DNA of 26,119 nt. It comes from a virus. The notes under the pieces were generated by a model. It saw nothing but the letters and a program-made list of their open reading frames with translations. It was not told the DNA's origin and did not search any database. Position 1 is the stretch's first letter; each line of letters opens with the position of its first letter. The DNA is taken from IMG/VR virus record IMGVR_UViG_3300045922_000732, positions 1 through 26,119 of that record; one strand, given 5' to 3'. Made by a program: the position numbers and the translations under genes. Shown piece by piece: positions 14,843 through 22,488 of the stretch.

Positions 14843-15178
14843 TTAACTTGCTGCTGCGAGGCGTTTGGCGGTGGCGTCCACATCGTCCATGCCCTCATGA
14901 GTGCCAGGCATAATGTCCGGGTTGGGGATGGTGGCCATGACACGTTCAAACGAGGTGGCAGGCTGCGCCTGCGCCATGGGGGCGTGGGCCAGAAGTTGAT
15001 GGGCTTCCATGGCGCTCATGTCGGTCAGGAAGCACATCTCGCGGGCCAGGTCCTCCCGGCCTTTGGCTTCCTCGCTGCTGAGGATGCTTTTGATTCGGTC
15101 GCGCTCGGCCATTGCGCCTTCCTGGCGCAGTTGCGCCGCCAGGTCGGGGTGGTCGGTCATCAAAGTCTTCATGTCCAT
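14843..15178 (-). CDS. Internal-start scaffold protein (lambda Nu3-like)
   Basis: Within the protease gene an ATG at 15178 (residue 287, MDMKTLMTDHPDLAAQLRQE) has AAGGAG nine bases upstream, an unusually good ribosome site for the middle of a gene. It would give a 111-residue, helical, charged protein identical to the C-terminal part of the protease, exactly as Nu3 relates to C in lambda. Nu3 guides shell assembly and is degraded. The internal site is seen; that the product is made is inference from the lambda parallel. Confidence 0.7.
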   Translation of the reverse strand: MDMKTLMTDHPDLAAQLRQEGAMAERDRIKSILSSEEAKGREDLAREMCFLTDMSAMEAHQLLAHAPMAQAQPATSFERVMATIPNPDIMPGTHEGMDDVDATAKRLAAAS

Positions 15179-16036
15179 ACGTTTCTTCTCCTTGGGTTTG
15201 GGGATTAAAAAACCCTCCGCTGCGGGAGGGTTCTGAGTGTTCGCCAGCTCGGCAATCAGCCGTTCCAGCGAACCAATACGGTCGGCCATGCCCACCGCTA
15301 CGGCAGCAGCGCCGATGAGCACGTCGCCTCTGCCGAAACTGTCCAGCACCACCAGCGGGTCCACACTGCGGTTGCGGGCGATGGTGCTGATAAAAATATG
15401 GGCCATGGCATCGATGCGCGCCTGCAGCCGGGCTTTGCCATCGTCGGTAGCCGGGTCCAGACGTTTGTGGGGGCTTTGGGAGGACACAATTTCCACCGCG
15501 CCAGCGCTGTCCTTACCATCCTTACGGCGATAGACCCCCACCACGCCGATGGAGCCAACGGCAGAGGTTTCCGACACCACAATGCGGTCGGCGGCACTGG
15601 CAATCCAGTACGCGCCGGAAGCCGCATCGCCAGAAGCATAGGCCACAACTGGTTTGCGGCCTCGGGCTTCGTAAATCATGCCGGCCAGCTCGGCCACGCC
15701 GTTGACTTCGCCACCCGGCGAGTCGATATCCAGCACGATGGCCTTGATGGCCGGGTCCTCCAGCGCGGCGGTAAAATCTTTCGCCAGAATTTCGTAGCTG
15801 GATGCACCGCTGATCTGGGTGAACAGGTTGGCGTAGCGGAACAGCGGCCCCACTACGGGGATGATGGCTACGTCATCGCGCTCGGTCACTGTGTGGGTGT
15901 TGCGCAGCTCGCGCCCCAGCCGGGCGGCCACAGCCTCCGGCTTTTCATTCTCACGGGCGGCAATTTCCAAAATGGTCTGCAGGGCGTTTTCCGTCACGGC
16001 CCAGGGTTCATCGGTGATGCGGTTCCAGATTCTCAT
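14843..16036 (-). CDS. Head maturation protease with fused scaffold (lambda C-like, S49 family)
   Basis: A 397-residue protein starting MRIWNRITDEPWAVTENALQ. Residues about 56-260 are an S49/SppA-type serine protease: VLDIDSPGGEVNGVAELAGM at 101-120, the nucleophile Ser140 in GDAASGAYWIAS, and a candidate general base Lys191 in SQSPHKRLDP. Residues about 262-290 are a Pro/Lys linker, and the rest is helical scaffold (GAMAERDRIKSILSSEEAKG). The protease trims scaffold and portal during head assembly. The upstream open frame to 16423 overlaps the portal and is not phage-like; the ATG at 16036 overlaps the portal end by 29 bases. Confidence 0.92.
   Translation of the reverse strand: MRIWNRITDEPWAVTENALQTILEIAARENEKPEAVAARLGRELRNTHTVTERDDVAIIPVVGPLFRYANLFTQISGASSYEILAKDFTAALEDPAIKAIVLDIDSPGGEVNGVAELAGMIYEARGRKPVVAYASGDAASGAYWIASAADRIVVSETSAVGSIGVVGVYRRKDGKDSAGAVEIVSSQSPHKRLDPATDDGKARLQARIDAMAHIFISTIARNRSVDPLVVLDSFGRGDVLIGAAAVAVGMADRIGSLERLIAELANTQNPPAAEGFLIPKPKEKKRMDMKTLMTDHPDLAAQLRQEGAMAERDRIKSILSSEEAKGREDLAREMCFLTDMSAMEAHQLLAHAPMAQAQPATSFERVMATIPNPDIMPGTHEGMDDVDATAKRLAAAS
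15207..15232 (-). terminator. Terminator-like hairpin between protease and scaffold parts
   Basis: On the minus strand AACCCTCC-CGCAGC-GGAGGGTT (8-bp stem, 6-base loop), followed by further T (six T in all with the last stem bases). It lies inside the coding sequence of the protease/scaffold gene, 14 bases before the internal ribosome site. It has the form of an intrinsic terminator, but in a translated region and thus may only be partly active. Confidence 0.55.
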
Positions 16037-17540
16037 CGGTTTCCTCGTTATCGGGTTGTTGGGGTTTTGTCGGCGGTACCAGGCCAAGCTCTTCCAGCCG
16101 GGCCTTTTCTTTCGCCCGCTGCTCCAGCACTTCCTCCCAGTCCAGGCCCTGGGCGGCGCATTCGTCCTCCAGGGTGGAAAGGCCGGCTTCCATGCGCAGT
16201 TGCGCGGCCTGCGCTTCCTTGACCGGGTCCACCCAGCCACGGCCGGGGCCGATCCACTTGCAGCGGGACCATGCGGGCTTGCGCTCGTAGAAGTCAGGTG
16301 CTTCTGCCAGGCCACGGTTGACCGCTTCCTCCAGCCACAGTTCATACACAGGCCTGGCCCAGCAGGTGGCCAGCCAAGCGCGGCGGCCGTTGAAGTAGCG
16401 CCAGGCTTCCAGCAGCGCTGCACGGGCGCTGGAATAGTTGGTTTTGGAAAAGTCCTTCATCAGCAGTTCAAATGGCATGTTCAAGCCGGTGCCGATATGC
16501 CGCAGCACGTTTTCCACAAACGCCCCGTAGCCGCTGTTGGGGCGGCTGGGGGTGAACGGCGCGACCTTGTCGCCGGGGAACACCGGAATGATGGAGCCGC
16601 CCTGCAGCTTCACCTCCCAGGCGTTGCGGGCGGCGATGTAATCCTCCGTGGAGCCTCCGAACATCTCGCCGATGCTTTCGCCATCCAGTGGGGTTTCAAT
16701 AAAGGCGGCAATCATGGCGTTCACAATGGCGGCCTGCAATTCACTGCGTTCGTAATGGTCCAGCATTTTGAACATGGGCATGATGCTGGTCAGCAACGGC
16801 TTGCCCCGGTTCTGGCCAGTGCGCTCCTTATCATGCACATGAATAACCTGCCGGCGGCCAAAGGCGGTGAAGGCCGGTATCCGTTGCCAGGTGTCGTCCT
16901 CGCTGGCCAGACCAAGGTGTCCGTCACCGGGGTGGCCCTGGCGAATCCAGTAAGCCGTGGGTGCGCCGTAACGATCAATCTCAATGCCGCCACGCAGAGT
17001 GCGGCTGTCCGGCTCGCCGTTGGGGTTGGACAGCCGGTCAGGCTCCACCAGTTGCAAGGCGGTGGCAAAGGTGTTGCCGCACTCCGGCAGCCACAGCGGC
17101 AGGGCCAGCGCCTCACCGTTGATGATGGTAGAACGGAACACCTGTACCGTCAGCCCTGCAAAGGTAAGTGAGCGGGCGGCATCGCAATCCGTCCCATCCG
17201 CCCAGGCCCGCCAGTGGGATTCCACCTGTTGGCTCCACCCCTCAGACCAGGTTTTATCGCGGCCCAGAGTTTTGTAGTCCGGTAGCGCGGCTAGCCGCAG
17301 GCCGGTGCCCACCACGTTATCCACCAGGGTTTGAATGGCCCCAGCGGCAATGCCGTGGTTGCGCGATAAATCCCGCGACCGGGCCACCAGAGTGGGAAGC
17401 TCGCCGAGCAGGTCAGCGTCCGCCGATCCCAGCCCCGGCGTCCAGCTGGAAAGCTCGCGGGCGGCCAGTGAGGCCGCCCGGTGCGAGGTATCCAACTGCG
17501 CCTTGAGTGGCTTGCCGTGAGTGTCGAGAAGAACAGGCAT
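16008..17540 (-). CDS. Portal protein (lambda B-like)
   Basis: A 510-residue portal of the lambda/Phage_portal_2 family, near the length of lambda B (533). It starts MPVLLDTHGKPLKAQLDTSH. Visible family features: RSRDLSRNHGIAAGAIQTLV with NVVGTGLRLAALPD, HVHDKERTGQNRGKPLLTSI in the middle, and NMPFELLMKDFSKTNYSSAR followed by ALLEAWRYFNGRRAW. It forms the twelve-membered ring through which DNA enters and leaves the head. The C-terminal end is Gln/Asp/Glu rich. It overlaps the protease gene by 29 bases and follows the gpW-like gene by 9. Confidence 0.93.
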   Translation of the reverse strand: MPVLLDTHGKPLKAQLDTSHRAASLAARELSSWTPGLGSADADLLGELPTLVARSRDLSRNHGIAAGAIQTLVDNVVGTGLRLAALPDYKTLGRDKTWSEGWSQQVESHWRAWADGTDCDAARSLTFAGLTVQVFRSTIINGEALALPLWLPECGNTFATALQLVEPDRLSNPNGEPDSRTLRGGIEIDRYGAPTAYWIRQGHPGDGHLGLASEDDTWQRIPAFTAFGRRQVIHVHDKERTGQNRGKPLLTSIMPMFKMLDHYERSELQAAIVNAMIAAFIETPLDGESIGEMFGGSTEDYIAARNAWEVKLQGGSIIPVFPGDKVAPFTPSRPNSGYGAFVENVLRHIGTGLNMPFELLMKDFSKTNYSSARAALLEAWRYFNGRRAWLATCWARPVYELWLEEAVNRGLAEAPDFYERKPAWSRCKWIGPGRGWVDPVKEAQAAQLRMEAGLSTLEDECAAQGLDWEEVLEQRAKEKARLEELGLVPPTKPQQPDNEETDENLEPHHR

Positions 17541-17549
17541 GGGTACCCT

Positions 17550-17777
17550 CTAAAACTTCGCCAATATCGGCCCGCGCCGTGGGCCGCCGTTCAGCCGGGC
17601 AATCTGCCCGCGCAACTCGGCAATGTACCGCTCAAGAGCCTCAATGTTGGCCTGGCTGTAGGTGGCCGTGCCCAACCCCTGCAGGCTGACCGTCACCTCC
17701 TGGGTGCCGGTGAGCAGCCGGTGGCGGGCTTGTTCGGCTTCGGTCAGGCAAGTTTGTAGAGTGAATAAATCTGTCAT
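17550..17777 (-). CDS. gpW-like head-tail joining protein
   Basis: A 75-residue protein starting MTDLFTLQTCLTEAEQARHR, near the 68 of lambda W. It has the W pattern: a first helix with LTEAEQARHRLLTG, a beta hairpin EVTVSLQGLGTATYS, and a second helix IEALERYIAELRGQIARL, ending with a basic tail (NGGPRRGPILAKF). The protein closes the portal after packaging. I use the ATG at 17777 with GAGGTG four bases upstream; an in-frame TTG at 17792 falls inside the palindrome 17784-17802 and has no good site. Confidence 0.85.
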   Translation of the reverse strand: MTDLFTLQTCLTEAEQARHRLLTGTQEVTVSLQGLGTATYSQANIEALERYIAELRGQIARLNGGPRRGPILAKF

Positions 17778-17783
17778 TTCACC

Positions 17784-17802
17784 TCGTGACAAATTGTCAC
17801 GA
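17784..17802. promoter_or_regulatory. 19-bp perfect palindrome before the gpW-like gene
   Basis: TCGTGACAAATTGTCACGA has 8-bp arms and a 3-base centre. It lies in the 33-base gap between the large terminase stop and the gpW-like ATG, and its left end touches the ribosome site. It could be an operator, or an RNA hairpin that hides the ribosome site. There is no T run, so it is not a terminator. Confidence 0.6.
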
Positions 17803-17810
17803 CCTCATTT

Positions 17811-19811
17811 TTATAAGTATGGATCACCCGTAGTGGTGATTTTACGTTGCTGCAGCACCTGCCGCAGGGTGGGTTTTTCCGTCGGGCGATCCTCTTCACC
17901 AGTCGGCTGTGGGCGGCTGTCGCCGAGGGCCTGCTCCAGCGAGCGCCACTTGAACTCGCTCATCCGATCCAGCCCGTAGATGGCGGCGGCGGCGCGGGCG
18001 TACACCCGGCAGTCCAGCGCCTCGTTGTTGCGGGTTGGGTCTTTCTCCCAGGTTGCCCTGGGGAAACCCTTGTGGATGCGGATCACGCACCGCTCGGCGG
18101 TGAGCTGCTTGAAAAACTCCTCGCCATACTGCGGGAAGTGGCAGGCACCGGGTGGGAACATTGCGCCTTCGGCCAGCGCCTCCTGCGTTGGCCAGTCCAG
18201 TTTCAGCCAGCGGTAAAGCTCCAGTTTGGCCACCGGGCCGGAAACATTCCACACCCGCAGGCCGCGACGCTTGCCCCCCGTATCAGCTTTGGAAACCCCC
18301 AGGATGAGAGCCGTATTCCGGTCCTGACCTTTCACCGCCACCACCGTGCGCGGCTGCGCGGCGCGGGCACCGGCACCGCCCCACACCGCCTGCGGATGCT
18401 GGCGCACCCAGGTGTAAACGTCCTGCGTGGCATAGCCGCTATCCACCGCCATGACGCGGATGGGCAGGCTGCCGCCACTGGCATGGGGCCAATCTTTTTG
18501 CACCACCTCGCTCAGTCGTCGCCAGACCTCAGGACGTGCCGTATCGCCGCCCAGCACCAGGTAATCCACAGACCAGCTTTCCTTGCCGCGTCCCCAAGCC
18601 ACCACTTCGCACTCCAGGCGATCCTTCTGCACGTCCACACCGGCCGTAAGAAAAAGGCCCTGCGGCGGTACCGTGCCAACCGGATAAGCCTCGCGCCGCT
18701 CGTAGAGGCGTTGCCATTCGGGGGCTTCTGCCGTTTCTTCATAGGGTTCTCCCAGTACGGTGTTGACGAACCCCTTCATCAGGTCGGGGTTCTTTTTGGC
18801 CTCTTCAAACAGCGCGGCGGCATCGGCCCAGCTGAACCACCCCACCGGGCTATAGAGCGACGAAAGGTGGTAGCCGATGGTGCCGTTACCATCACCCATG
18901 GCATGCCAGCGGCCTTTGGCCAGCATGGCGGTTTTGTGGTGTTCGGCAATCAAACAGCCGCAGGCCTCGCACACATACTGCGCTTCCTGGGGGTTGCCCT
19001 CCGGCCAGCGTAGTTGAGTAAATCTCAGCGGTTGATAATGGCCGCATTCCGGGCAGGGCACGTGGAAAAACCGCTGGTCGCTGCCCTCAAACTCCCGCTG
19101 GATGCGCGACAAACCCTTCACCGTGGGGGTGCTGACCATAAAAACCTTGCGCCTCCGCCTGAATGTTGCCGAGCGGCGCTCCGCCAGCAGGATGGGATCA
19201 CCTTCACCGTCCACGTCACCGGGGTAGGCGTCGATCTCATCCATGAACAGATAACGGGCAGGCATGGAGCGCAGCCCCACTGCAGAGTTGGCCCCGGTCA
19301 TGATCAGCAGGCCGCCTAAAAACTCCTTGCTCAGCATTGTGTTGCCCGAATCGCGGGAGCGGGCCGGCCGCACGCGGTCGCGCAGTTCCGGCACATCGTC
19401 AATCAGCGGCTCCACACGCTGCTTGGAATGGCGCTTGGCCATTTCCACCGTGGGTGACACCGCCATGGTCGGCCCCGGTGCCATGTGGATGATGTAGCCC
19501 AGCCAGTTGTTGCCGCACTCGGTGCCGCCAATCTGCGAACCCTTCATGAACACCACCCGCTGGGCGGGAGAAGCCGGTGAAAGCTGGTCCATGATTTCCT
19601 GCAGATACGGCGTGCGCTCGGTGCGCCAGCGGCCGGGTTCAGCCGCTGACTTTGGTGAAAGCATCCGGTAACGGTCCGCCCAGTCGGACACCTTCAGAAA
19701 GGGGTCCGGCTTGAGACCCTGGCACCAGATGGTGTCAATCTCCGGGTAGCCGAAAAAATCAGTCAAACTTGGGTCGGACTTCTCCCAGCTCTGTGAGGTG
19801 GTCTCGGACAT
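17811..19811 (-). CDS. Terminase large subunit (lambda A / GpA family)
   Basis: A 666-residue DNA-packaging motor and nuclease. Residues 89-97 (MKGSQIGGTE region) hold the divergent Walker A of this family, 187-193 (YLFMDEI) Walker B. A zinc-type cluster lies at Cys253, Cys256, Cys281 and Cys284 (CPECGHY and CEACGC). The C-terminal nuclease has GVDVQKDRLECEVVAWGRG and VMAVDSGYATQDVYTWV with its acidic residues. The length is close to lambda A (641). It overlaps the small subunit gene by 53 bases. The C-terminal end (about 630-666) is rich in Arg/Gln/Pro. Confidence 0.95.
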   Translation of the reverse strand: MSETTSQSWEKSDPSLTDFFGYPEIDTIWCQGLKPDPFLKVSDWADRYRMLSPKSAAEPGRWRTERTPYLQEIMDQLSPASPAQRVVFMKGSQIGGTECGNNWLGYIIHMAPGPTMAVSPTVEMAKRHSKQRVEPLIDDVPELRDRVRPARSRDSGNTMLSKEFLGGLLIMTGANSAVGLRSMPARYLFMDEIDAYPGDVDGEGDPILLAERRSATFRRRRKVFMVSTPTVKGLSRIQREFEGSDQRFFHVPCPECGHYQPLRFTQLRWPEGNPQEAQYVCEACGCLIAEHHKTAMLAKGRWHAMGDGNGTIGYHLSSLYSPVGWFSWADAAALFEEAKKNPDLMKGFVNTVLGEPYEETAEAPEWQRLYERREAYPVGTVPPQGLFLTAGVDVQKDRLECEVVAWGRGKESWSVDYLVLGGDTARPEVWRRLSEVVQKDWPHASGGSLPIRVMAVDSGYATQDVYTWVRQHPQAVWGGAGARAAQPRTVVAVKGQDRNTALILGVSKADTGGKRRGLRVWNVSGPVAKLELYRWLKLDWPTQEALAEGAMFPPGACHFPQYGEEFFKQLTAERCVIRIHKGFPRATWEKDPTRNNEALDCRVYARAAAAIYGLDRMSEFKWRSLEQALGDSRPQPTGEEDRPTEKPTLRQVLQQRKITTTGDPYL

Positions 19812-20292
19812 AGCGCTCCAGCAGCGTGTGCATCAGGTGTTCGTCCACGCCCGCCTCGGCCGCCAACTGGGCAGAGATACGGGCGGGCCAGTTGAGCCAG
19901 GCATCGCGCAGCTGGCGCGACAGGCGGAACACCTGCGCCGTTACCTTGGCTTTGTCGATAAGGGACCCGCGCTTCTCCTGCAGATGCAGCCGCGCCAGGT
20001 GGACCTTGGTAATTTCCAGTGCGGTGCGGGCCTGTTCAAAGCTGGCCATACCGGAAGCACTTTGCCCGCTCTCTTTAAGGGCAGCCTGCACGGAGCGCAT
20101 GGCCGCAGGAGAAGGTTTTTCCACTGGTTCACCATGCTTCTGGGCGGGATTGGTGTTGGCATCCCACTCACGGTCGGCTCTGGCGGCATGAATGGTACCG
20201 TCCTGTTCCTTGCGGATGCGGCCCTCGCGGATAGCCTTGCGTACAGCACCGTCACTCACGCCGCGATGCCGCGCATAAGCGCGTATGGACAT
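19759..20292 (-). CDS. Terminase small subunit (Nu1-like)
   Basis: A protein of 177 residues starting MSIRAYARHRGVSDGAVRKA, a winged helix-turn-helix of Nu1 type that binds the cos site, followed by a linker (about 45-75) and a helical part with TALEITKVHLARLHLQEKRG and WLNWPARISAQLAAEAGVDE. It is the first late gene, before the large subunit. A TTG at 20298 in frame is an alternative start with AAGGG 10 bases upstream. The 120 bases upstream should contain the late promoter and perhaps cos, but I see no clear sigma-70 boxes there. Confidence 0.87.
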   Translation of the reverse strand: MSIRAYARHRGVSDGAVRKAIREGRIRKEQDGTIHAARADREWDANTNPAQKHGEPVEKPSPAAMRSVQAALKESGQSASGMASFEQARTALEITKVHLARLHLQEKRGSLIDKAKVTAQVFRLSRQLRDAWLNWPARISAQLAAEAGVDEHLMHTLLERYVRDHLTELGEVRPKFD

Positions 20293-20412
20293 ACCCAAGG
20301 CAGCACATCCCTTCTATTCCAACGGATTAATGCTTCATTCAACTTTACTTCGTCGTTTTTGGAAGCGTTCATTAAGCCATTAAGGAAACCAACCTAATAA
20401 AGGAGTACCCAA

Positions 20413-20640
20413 ATGGCGCAACTCAACACCACTCAGCAAGCCATGCTAGCCAATTTACAGGCCCTGCACGGCATTGCCCAGGACTTGGCCCGCATCACGG
20501 GCGACAGTCTGCAATACGCCCAGGAAGGCGAACAAAACACCATGGTCGGCGGCCTGGTGGAGGCCGCACAGCCGCTGATAGCCGCGCAAGGACTGTATGA
20601 TGCCATCCTGGCCCTGCACCGCCTGAACCCCCAACGCTAA
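20413..20640 (+). CDS. Small phage accessory protein, uncharacterised
   Basis: A 75-residue, helical protein: MAQLNTTQQAMLANLQALHG, then DLARITGDSLQYAQEGEQNT. The ATG is preceded by AAAGGAG (7-9 bases). It reads opposite to the late operon and diverges from the small terminase gene, whose ATG is 121 bases away. It forms a two-gene unit with the DUF3489 gene, 16 bases further on. No motif found; longer antisense frames over it lack ribosome sites and family features. Confidence 0.7.
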   Translation: MAQLNTTQQAMLANLQALHGIAQDLARITGDSLQYAQEGEQNTMVGGLVEAAQPLIAAQGLYDAILALHRLNPQR

Positions 20641-20656
20641 CCGAAAGGAAACCCAC

Positions 20657-20932
20657 ATGAGCAAGAAAGCCAAAACCACCCCGAAACCACAACCCGCGCC
20701 AAAGGCACAGCCGGTTGCCGAGACCGCTCTGAAAACCAGTAAAAAGCAGGTCGTGCTTGACCTGCTGAAACAACCCGGCGGCGGCACCATCGCCGCCCTG
20801 GAAAAGGCCACTGGCTGGCAACAGCACAGCGTTCGCGGGGCGCTGGTCAACCTCAAAAACCGTGATAAACAACCCATTGAAAGTGAGAAGCGTGATGGGG
20901 TGCGGTACTACTTTCTGACCGCGATGGTCTGA
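20657..20932 (+). CDS. DUF3489 family protein
   Basis: A 91-residue protein. Residues 1-30 are a Lys/Pro/Ala tail (KKAKTTPKPQPAPKAQPVAE) of low complexity. Residues about 31-90 are the DUF3489 core: a winged helix-like domain with QVVLDLLKQPGGGTIAALEK, ATGWQQHSVRGALVNLKNR and the wing IESEKRDGVRYYFL. Family members often sit beside recombinases or phage genes; function unknown, probably DNA binding. The ATG follows GAAAGGAAA. The last 25 bases overlap the end of the opposing methyltransferase gene. Confidence 0.82.
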   Translation: MSKKAKTTPKPQPAPKAQPVAETALKTSKKQVVLDLLKQPGGGTIAALEKATGWQQHSVRGALVNLKNRDKQPIESEKRDGVRYYFLTAMV

Positions 20933-22191
20933 TCGCGGCTCGCCGCAATTTCGTTGTAACCCTGGTCCGTTGAGGCCAGGGTTGCTTCTTTCCCGGTAAA
21001 CTCTTGCCAACGCCGCACAATCACGTCCACATATTTGGGGTCTAATTCAATCATCCGACAACGGCGTTTCGTTTTCTCACACGCAATCATGGTGGTGCCA
21101 GAGCCGCCGAAGGCATCCAGCACAATGTCCCGCGTTTTACTGGAATTGTGAATGGCCCGTTCCACCAGTTCCACCGGCTTCATGGTGGGGTGCAGGTCAT
21201 TCACGCGGGGTTTGTTAATGAACCACACATCGCCCTGGTCGCGGGCACCGCACCAGAAATGCTCGCTGCCGTCCTTCCACCCGTACAGGATGGGTTCGTA
21301 CTGGCGCTGGTAGTCGGCCCGGCCTATGGTGAACTGGTTTTTCGCCCAGATAATGAAGGTGGACCACTTGCCGCCCGCCCGCACAAATGCGCTGTGCAGT
21401 GTGTGCAGCTCGGATGAACTCATGCAGATGTACATGGCCCCCTTGCACACTATCAGCATGTTCAGGCAGCTGTCGTAAAGGAACTGGTCAAACCCGCCGC
21501 CGAGGTTGTCGTTGAGGATGGGGCGGTTTTTGCCGCGCACCTTGTCTTTAGCGCTGTTGGCGTAATTCACATTGTAGGGCGGGTCGGTAAACACCATGTC
21601 GGCCAGGTCCTGGCCCATCACCTTTTCCACGCTGGCAAGCAGGGTTGAATCGCCGCACAGCACCCGGTGCTCGCCGCAAATCCACAGGTCACCCTCCACG
21701 CTGACGGGGTTGACAGGGGCTTCCGGGACGGCATCCTCATCCGTCTTACCTTCAGCAGCATCCGGGTCATCTGCCAGCAACGCATCCAGTTGTTCGTCGC
21801 TGAAACCAAGGATATCCAGATCAAACATTTCATCCTGCAGGGAGGACAATTCCAGCCGCAGCAGGTCCTCATCCCAGCCGGCGTTTTCGGCGATTTTGTT
21901 ATCGGCGATAATCAGCGCCCGGCGCTGAGTTTCGCTCAGGTGCCCCAGGCGGATAACGGGTACGGTGTCCAGACCCAGCATCCGTGCCGCCAGCAGCCGG
22001 CCATGGCCGGCGATGATGCCGTTATCATCTCCCACCAGGATAGGATTTACAAAACCGAACTCGGCAATAGAGGAGGCAATCTGGGCAATCTGGGTCTCTC
22101 CGTGCGTGCGGGCATTGCGGGCATAAGGCACCAATTGTTCTACCGGCAACCGTTCCACCTTCAGGTCTTGTCCTTTAAGAAAATCCGTCAT
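20908..22191 (-). CDS. ParB-domain / DNA methyltransferase fusion
   Basis: A 427-residue protein starting MTDFLKGQDLKVERLPVEQL with GGAG before the ATG at 22191. Residues 10-100 are a ParB/Srx-like domain (EFGFVNPILVG, then GHGRLLAAR at 62-70). Residues about 165-420 are a beta-class N6/N4 methyltransferase: DPPY at 203-206 (target side), HPTMKP at 334-339, and FGGSG at 361-365 (AdoMet pocket). Such fusions are common in phages and probably methylate adenines. No restriction gene is nearby, so it looks like an orphan enzyme that protects or marks phage DNA. A longer open frame to 22554 is untranslated leader. It is isolated by a terminator upstream and has the GTACGCA repeats in its leader. 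Confidence 0.9.
   Translation of the reverse strand: MTDFLKGQDLKVERLPVEQLVPYARNARTHGETQIAQIASSIAEFGFVNPILVGDDNGIIAGHGRLLAARMLGLDTVPVIRLGHLSETQRRALIIADNKIAENAGWDEDLLRLELSSLQDEMFDLDILGFSDEQLDALLADDPDAAEGKTDEDAVPEAPVNPVSVEGDLWICGEHRVLCGDSTLLASVEKVMGQDLADMVFTDPPYNVNYANSAKDKVRGKNRPILNDNLGGGFDQFLYDSCLNMLIVCKGAMYICMSSSELHTLHSAFVRAGGKWSTFIIWAKNQFTIGRADYQRQYEPILYGWKDGSEHFWCGARDQGDVWFINKPRVNDLHPTMKPVELVERAIHNSSKTRDIVLDAFGGSGTTMIACEKTKRRCRMIELDPKYVDVIVRRWQEFTGKEATLASTDQGYNEIAASRDQTIAVRK
20958..20983 (+). terminator. Possible plus-strand terminator after the DUF3489 gene
   Basis: AACCCTGG, ten bases, CCAGGGTT, then GCTTCTTTCC. The stem is 8 bp, the loop long and the T tract poor. It lies 25 bases past the DUF3489 stop, inside the end of the opposing methyltransferase gene. 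It is a plausible stop for the two-gene plus-strand unit, but weak. Confidence 0.35.
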
Positions 22192-22213
22192 GTGTTCTCC
22201 ATGTGTTAAGGAG

Positions 22214-22309
22214 TGCGTACCCAGTACGCAGGTACGCACCCAGGTACGCACCTTAAAAGGCTTGGTTTTACTTGATTTTGTGAATGAGGCAGGGGTGCGT
22301 ACTGCGTAC
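22214..22309. repeat. Six GTACGCA/TGCGTAC heptamers upstream of the methyltransferase
   Basis: TGCGTAC at 22214-22220; GTACGCA at 22224-22230, 22232-22238 and 22244-22250; TGCGTAC at 22296-22302 and 22303-22309. Three copies lie on each strand. They start 23 bases before the methyltransferase ATG. They look like binding sites for a regulator (perhaps the methylase's own ParB domain) or secondary iterons. Confidence 0.75.
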
Positions 22310-22403
22310 CAAAAATTTCCCCCTATCGCTAGCAAAATGCCGGGCCTTAGCCCGCCGCATACGTTCCATGGCCAGGGAGGACCCGTGGCATGGCTCACAC
22401 AAC

Positions 22404-22426
22404 AAAAAGCCGCCGAAACCGGCGGC
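22404..22426 (-). terminator. Intrinsic terminator after the replication operon
   Basis: On the minus strand GCCGCCG-GTTT-CGGCGGC (7-bp stem, 4-base loop) followed by TTTTT. It is 110 bases past the stop of the HTH replication gene and separates it from the methyltransferase. Confidence 0.8.
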
Positions 22427-22488
22427 GCTTGGCATAACTCTGGCGAGTATGCATTCAAAATAGCTGGATTTTGTTCGTCTTGTCCGCA

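Noticed and set aside
16037-16423. N-terminal extension of the protease gene
   Set aside because: The frame lies inside the portal gene and its sequence is not protease-like; the ATG at 16036 is the normal start.
20293-20412. Sigma-70 promoter for the late operon or the divergent plus-strand pair
   Set aside because: Several AT-rich stretches were examined; none had a -35 and -10 pair with acceptable spacing and match.
20455-21010. Minus-strand frames opposite the two small plus-strand genes
   Set aside because: The plus-strand genes have good ribosome sites and DUF3489 features. The antisense frames begin or end inside other genes and have low-complexity, membrane-like composition without support.
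22214-22309. CRISPR array
   Set aside because: Repeats are 7 bases, in both orientations and irregularly spaced; no spacer pattern and no cas genes.
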